This document shows positions 58,901-64,000 of a stretch of 64,000 bases of DNA, in pieces (positions within the stretch are counted from its first letter, which is position 1; every line of letters starts with the position of its first letter). The notes beneath the pieces were generated by a model. It searched no databases, was not told where the DNA came from, and worked only from the letters and a program-made list of their open reading frames with translations. The stretch lies in the NCBI GenBank assembly GCA_964019335.1, contig OZ025648.1, forward strand, positions 1 to 64,000, in the 5' to 3' direction. The DNA is from Diplonema japonicum. Its lineage: Eukaryota > Euglenozoa > Diplonemea > Diplonemida > Diplonemidae. The position numbers and the translations under genes were made by a program.

Positions 58901-59042
58901 ACCCCACCGCATCGTAACAATTCGTGTCACTGGACACCTGCAGCACCTGCGCTACATTGGGGCCAGCTTCCTCCTCATCGACATGGCGCCCTTTGTCTGC
59001 AAGGCGTTGGAGCCAGCCAGGAACCAGCTCTTCGAGGCCCAT
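55920..59042 (-). CDS. EML-type WD40 microtubule-binding protein with RPA70N-like N-terminus
   Basis: Three introns (56948-56987, 56821-56858, 56472-56504) give 1,003 residues. Residues about 300 onwards include a basic Ser-rich microtubule-binding-like stretch. A HELP-like motif (LSLKHIYGYKGGIRGTETIV) and a tandem beta-propeller follow (HHNDDIVCLAQHP, NTLTIWDW, VATSGRDSVVKIW, VTGSDDRTVRVW, DRCIFCW). This is the architecture of echinoderm-microtubule-associated-protein-like proteins. The first 125 residues do not belong to EML: VLQVSSDT...YDAVGSVFLILSD...IGKLIEVHAVVH...LLIREDL...IGNPKVI follows the strand order of the RPA70 N-terminal OB fold. The coiled-coil trimerisation region of animal EMLs is replaced by this domain and a Ser/Thr/Pro-rich linker. 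ATG 59042 follows TATTCCAACATTGCAACATCAG. Confidence 0.85.
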
Positions 59043-59822
59043 GGTCCAGTGATCCTGATGTTGCAATGTTGGAATAAAGTAATGCAAGCATGAAAATAAA
59101 GAAAAGAAAAACACGGCTCCTCCTTGATACGACCACGCAGCTCTTAATAGCAAGAAGCCAGACAATCGTGTATTCACAAATGGAGGCCACCAACAGGGAG
59201 GGGGGCAAGCATCATTATTGTGTTTTTGTGTAATTCCCATAAGACCAGTGGAAGCATACTGGAATAGGAAACCTTTGAGAAAACGGAGGGCTTATCTGTG
59301 ACACGCCAATACTGAGTACTAGACGGCAGGAGGGCAAAGCGACCACCCTAGCCAATTCGTCCTAGTAAGGACGTGGCATAAAGGGCGGCCTTTTTCTTCT
59401 TTTTTTTTTCGCTCCCACCAAAAAAAGTAAAAAAAAATAAAAAATAATTAAAACCAGCGTACAATAAAAGGGGCACAGGATAACAGTTTTTTTTTAAAGG
59501 AATAACCACGACCCCAGCTAAAGGATGGGGTAAGTAAAATAACGAAAGGGGGAAAAAAAACAAGGGAAAAAAAAAAAGAGAACTTGACCGCTGTTTGAGC
59601 TCCTTTCCAGTGGTTGTAAACCGACATTGCTGTACTAGTCAGAACCTGTAGGTCAGAAACACGTTGTCAATGTGTCCCCTTTTCCCCTTTTTGTTGTTTA
59701 GGCCAATCAGAGACTCGGTCCTTGCAGAGAAGAGAAAAAAAAAAAACAGAAACTTCCTTTATTTTGCCAAAAATTCCACAAAAAAAAAAAGTGAGGAATA
59801 ACGATTCATAATAGTACTCATT

Positions 59823-59825
<3 letters not shown>

Positions 59826-59857
<32 letters not shown>
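59826..59857. repeat. T32 homopolymer (A32 on the minus strand)
   Basis: A run of 32 T between GA and CC. On the coding strand it reads as A32, which could be a retroposed poly(A) remnant, but no gene copy precedes it. Its exact length may be unreliable in any assembly. Confidence 0.9.
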
Positions 59858-59969
59858 CCATTTCAGTTCATTCCTTTTTTCTGTTCTTTTTTCTTTCTTT
59901 TTTTTTTTCCCTCTTAGAAACAGGACAAAAAAAAAAAATAGAAACAGAAGAGAAAAATGGGAAGAGGGA

Positions 59970-59973
<4 letters not shown>

Positions 59974-60011
<38 letters not shown>
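59974..60011. repeat. GA dinucleotide microsatellite
   Basis: About 18 GA units inside a longer purine tract (about 59953-60024). Such tracts can form triplex or act as replication or termination sites, but nothing here shows a function. Confidence 0.9.
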
Positions 60012-60013
<2 letters not shown>

Positions 60014-60378
60014 AAGAATAGAAAGTGGGGTTCTTTCTTTCTTCCCCTCTCTCTGTGTTTCTTTTTTTCTTTTTCTGAAATAGGGAGAGGAAAAAAAAAA
60101 AACAGTCTCAATAACAAGAGCCTGGCAGAAAAGGTCATCGCAAGGGAAAAAAAAATACGGAGGGAAAAAAAAAAAAGAGAAAAAAAAATCGCATCAGAAA
60201 AAAAAAAAAAGCTAGTGTGGCGCTTCATTTGCTTGTGCGCACGAGCGGGATTTTACCTTATAAAATAGCTCATTACGCTGCCATCAACTAGTTTTTAGTC
60301 TCGACAATAATATTGTTAAAACAAAAAAATTGATAAAGCTTCAGTGCTGAAGCATAAAGAAAAAAAAAACTCTCATTT

Positions 60379-63300
60379 CTAAATAGCGGTTTGGTCTGTC
60401 TGGGGATTGTGCGGGAGCATCTCAGCGCCTTCGCCCTCTTCATCATCAATGTTGATCTTCATAGAGCGAAGTCGTGGCCGCTCCTCTGGCACCCTTGGGT
60501 TATAATCATGCGCTGGGCCATCTTTGGTCTCCGGCGACAACTGTGAAGGGGAGAAATCAGGGAAGTCCGAGACAGCAGGCTTGTCGACAACACCTTCATC
60601 GTTGTAAGACCTGCTTGACGCGGGTGACACAACGTCAGGTGTCACCTTGCGTGACCCCAATAAGAATTTGATGCCAGATGCTGCACCACACACTACCATC
60701 AGCAGGCCTATCACAAGCACAACAACATGCCACCCTTCGTCCCCAAACTTGCTGTCTGAAGACGTCGGGCACAGCGTCGGGTCCGTAACGTTCCCAGAGG
60801 TACACGACCCTGGGGTGCTGTTTGTGACAGATATCGAATCGATACCCGCCACTGGCAGCCCTAAGCTGTCAGATAGTTCGTCTGTTGTAAAGGACTCCAG
60901 CCGCGAAGCAAGGTTCTGCAATTCCTTCTCCTGTACATCTGCGTCGTACGTCTGGCTGTCTGTCGACTCGATCTCGAACTTCACCACAATACTCCCACCC
61001 TGCACGTCCACGATACGTATCCTGCTCGGGTTGATGCCAAGCAGTTTCGCTATGTTCCCTGCAAAGGTCTCGCTGCTGCCACTGTAAAACGCCTCAATGG
61101 TCATGTCCAGCCTCATCGCCACACGCACCACAAGCAGCTGGTGGATCTCGAAGCCTTTCCCGCATTCCAGCACGACATGCACCAGCCTCTTCTCAAGCCC
61201 CTCGTAGTAGTTTGTCGAGTGCGGCATCGAGATGTCAACAGGCACCTCCGAAGTGGGTGCCCTCCCCGTCTCGTTGTTGTCCGGGTCGCGCCACACCTGT
61301 ATCCTCAGAGGCTCCCTGTAGTGCACTGTGAGCAACACCTTCTCCTTCTTCATGCAGTGGTTCAGCTCCCACTGCGTCCTTCTCGGAGGCAAGTCACCAA
61401 AATCAATTTTGTAATGCCGGTTGGTTTCCATCACTGCCCAGAACCACGATTCTCTCTTGAAAGATGGCCACTCCGTCTCCATGTATTTGTCGGGCGGCTG
61501 GTTGACAAGGTAGAACGGCTGCCCAGACACGTTCATGTACTCCACCCTCAGCGGGTAGATCCTGCGGTCTTTGGCATCGGGGTCCAAGGAGCGCACAAAC
61601 AGCTCAGCGTGGTTTACGTTAGTGCACTTCATGGCGTTCCAACTCTGTGGTGACGTTATGACAGCAAGCATATCATACCCCCACACGGCTGCACCTGTCC
61701 GAGGTGCCTCCAGACACATGCCCGTGGACAATCGACTGGGCTGTTGCTTCCTGCAGAATGTGTGGTGGTGTAATATGCCATACCATTCCAGGGAAAAGCG
61801 ACCCATCAGGTGACATGATCAGTGTCTGCTGCAAACCTGAGCAGTCCCAGCCATCCCCGCATTGCACACCTGTGCGCCATCCCCGCGATGGGTCGTGGAA
61901 GTAGACTAGTGCACCCTCGTCGACGTTTGTCCACTTCGCATTTGTGATGGTGTGTGGCAACACGTGCGTGCGTGCCTGACCAAGAGTGTGCAGAGCCGCG
62001 TCACGTCCACAGGAGGCACCTGTGCGGAAGTTCTTGAACTCTACGTTATTAATGACCGCATTCCCATAGTACGACACATGCCCCAACATGTCATATGGCA
62101 GGGGGCTATCCACTTTGCGCTTCATCTTAGACTTTTTGTTTTCAGACCTCGACTGCCCCAACAACACTCCCGTTGACGCTGTTTCAAACGTGTCGCCTTC
62201 GAAGGCTCTGTCCTTGCACTGCCCCCTGCCGCCGTACTCGAAGGCATGGATCGACACACACCGCACCTCGTCACAAGGCCTACCGAGTTCTGAGGTGCTC
62301 CTTCCTGCGATTACACTGTCCTCCAGGTACATCACGAACCGACCGTTACTTGTCTTTACCATGTTGACAGCAATATGGTTGTCATGGAAGACGGAGTCCT
62401 TGATGTGCAGGTGCGCGTTCATCATGGCGAATACCCCAAGGTAGCTGTTCTTCCAAGCACGCACGCCCCGTAGCTCAGTGCACCATGACCTCTTCAGCAG
62501 GAACCACCCATGAGCGCATGAGTGCGCTTCGTTGTTCAATAGCCCAGCACTGCTTCCGCAAGTCTCTCCTGGGATGCAGTACCCCTCCCCCCATGAACCA
62601 GCGACGACATTGTCCTTGGCCACGATGTGTCTGCCGCTGTGGATGGTGCAGGAGCGCTCGTCGAAGTCACCATTCCCTTCGAATTGCGTGTTGCCGACCA
62701 GATTCCCATACAACTGTGAAGATGAGCTGTAAGCAAGGAACATACCCAAACGTTCGTCTTCGACCACTTCCAGTAGTCCACCTGGACTGTGCTCTGCCTC
62801 GAGCGATAGATAACGCTGTCCTTAACAACTAGCCCGGAAGTGCCTTCCAGTCGCAGCGCCTGTGAATGGTGTGACAGCACAGCTAGCATACCCGTATCCC
62901 GTAGACAAGGTTGTTCCACATGCTGACATGACTGAAAGTGATAATCTCCTTGTCCAATGCATTAAGGTAGACTGTGCCCCTGCCGCCGCCGTACTGCCCA
63001 CAGTGCGCAAATTCTACGTACGAGATATTGGCCTTGGCGTGGAACTGGGGATCCTTGGCAAGGTTACCAAAGACAACATGTGGTCCGTAGGCACCCTCTG
63101 CGTAGGTTGTGGAGTCGGGATTTGTAATCTTGATGTTGTGCGACAGGTAGCCCACCTCACCACGGAGCTTGAAGCCATCAGAGGTGGTGCCTACATGTCT
63201 GTAGGCTAGTGGCGCATCGATTGTGATGGTGCTGCCCGCAATAGCGGTGATAGTGGCAACCTCAGCATGGTCGGACTCGTAGTCGGTGGATGTAACCCAC

Positions 63301-64000
63301 ACCTTTCCACCCACCTCCCAGTTCACTGCGTCTTGCAGCACCAGCTGTGTGGAACCTGCATCTGCTGTGGCTGCGAGCTTCGTCCATATCTTGCCGATGT
63401 TTTTGCCGTGTGCGCTGAATGTGCCAAAAACAGCAAGCACGGCAGATCCGAGGAAGTGTGTCTTGCTGATGGCTAAGCTCGGTATGTTGCTCGCGCCGCG
63501 CAAGTGGATATTAACTTTGCTCGTCATAGGCTCCTCGGGGGTGCCAATGATCAGCTCGCCAGACTGTGGTACAGTTCCTTGGGCCCTTCAGTATCATACC
63601 TGCACAAAGATGTGGTTGGCGTCGATAGTAACATCGAAGCCGTCGACCACAATGAGTACGCCCTGGATGATCAACGTCTTCAGCCTGGGGGTATTTGTCT
63701 TCAGCAGGACGGTCCTCCCTTTAGGAATGAACGCCACATCGCCTTCAACTGGCACACCAGTGGGTGTACCCACCCATGCAGCGGGGTCTGTCCATTCCCT
63801 GTGAGTATTACGATGCTTATAAAGCTTTGAGCATACCATTCTTCAGACGGGACTCTCTCCTTCAACATAGCGATGCACTGGTCAGAACCCGGTAGGACTG
63901 CACAGGGAATGGGTGTCAGCTCTACAAACTGCGACCTTCCAGGGTAAGAGATGTCGTGGCTGATGCTATTGAAGAGCAAGGAGAGGGTCTTGCCGTCGGA
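60379..64000 (-). CDS. G8-domain, parallel beta-helix type I membrane protein (partial, 5' end off the window)
   Basis: Six introns (63799-63836, 63564-63599, 62860-62891, 62714-62745, 61751-61783, 61645-61678) leave 1,138 residues in the window; the N-terminus lies beyond 64000. A G8 domain spans nt about 63800-63480 (EWTDPAAWVGTPTGVPVEGD...LKTLIIQGVL...SGELIIGTPEEP). A right-handed beta-helix follows, with many Gly/Asn turns (ISYVEFAHCGQYGGGRG, NNLVYGI, VKDSVIYRS, NNVEFKNF). This is the layout of fibrocystin-L, TMEM2 and CEMIP, some of which act on hyaluronan. A SEA-like domain (AMRLDMTIEAFYSGS...IVVKFEIES), one transmembrane helix (VVVLVIGLLMVVCGAASGI, nt about 60665-60740) and a roughly 95-residue cytoplasmic tail end the protein. 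It is probably at the cell or flagellar surface; the ligand is unknown. Confidence 0.83.

Larger units (their letters stand above)
59043..60378. other. Low-complexity intergenic region, largest gap in the window
   Basis: A 1,336-bp stretch without a credible ORF. It is full of A and T homopolymers of 8-32 bases, a GA microsatellite and purine-rich blocks. It must contain the EML gene's leader and the 3' UTR of the G8-protein gene. No tRNA, snRNA or strand switch was found; both flanking genes are on the minus strand. Its length is four to ten times that of the other spacers. Confidence 0.7.

Noticed and set aside
59240-59700. tRNA or other small RNA in the long spacer
   Set aside because: No A/B-box pair or cloverleaf could be formed; only short chance hairpins.

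Overview
The window is eukaryotic nuclear DNA from a protist. It holds 27 protein genes, all read from the minus strand, plus a 384-base satellite at the left edge. By reading splice junctions I could place 83 spliceosomal introns in 18 genes. All but one are 31-45 nt long (the exception is 61), about four in five begin GTATG, and most end YAG, often CACAG or GCAG. Every spliced model below has an exonic length that is an exact multiple of three. Many genes have a pyrimidine tract ending in AG just before the start codon, and several lie only 40-100 bp from the next stop codon. This looks like head-to-tail transcription with spliced-leader trans-splicing. Together with repeats of a YNPxK...YGPEP type, which I associate from memory with kinetoplastid-like cytoskeletal proteins, it points to Euglenozoa, perhaps an intron-bearing lineage such as diplonemids. 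A dinozoan such as a syndinian is the main alternative. The species cannot be named from the sequence.

Layout, left to right. 1-384: 48 perfect copies of GGGTTTGC. 0.8-7.4 kb: a GlpA-type glycerol-3-phosphate dehydrogenase with an odd membrane insert, an exostosin-type glycosyltransferase, a DNAJB-like co-chaperone and a dynamin/EHD-type GTPase. 7.6-20.8 kb: a 2,118-residue coiled-coil protein with Sfi1-like Trp repeats, a MYST acetyltransferase and a divergent myosin. 20.9-31.3 kb: a protein with an internal duplication, a probable GPI-anchored surface protein, VPS18, an N-formylglutamate-amidohydrolase-like protein, a mitochondrial-looking O-methyltransferase, a mitochondrial-looking coiled-coil protein with two beta modules, and a tail-anchored AN1 zinc-finger protein. 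31.4-46.8 kb: an OPR/RAP-like helical-repeat protein and several cytoskeletal or ciliary proteins (CTFxPxIN, YGPEP, coiled-coil, WW-SAM). 46.9-55.8 kb: MON2, a 79-residue orphan, ARP6, a PPR protein and a YGPEP-WW protein. 55.9-64 kb: an EML-type WD40 protein with an RPA70N-like N-terminus, 1.3 kb of low-complexity spacer, and the 3' part of a G8-domain membrane protein that runs off the right edge.

Recurrent themes are the microtubule cytoskeleton or flagellum, endosome-Golgi traffic (VPS18, MON2), organelle RNA metabolism (OPR and PPR proteins) and chromatin (MYST, ARP6). No tRNA, rRNA, CRISPR array or mobile element was found. Neighbouring genes do not look functionally grouped as in a bacterial operon, as expected for a euglenozoan-style polycistron.
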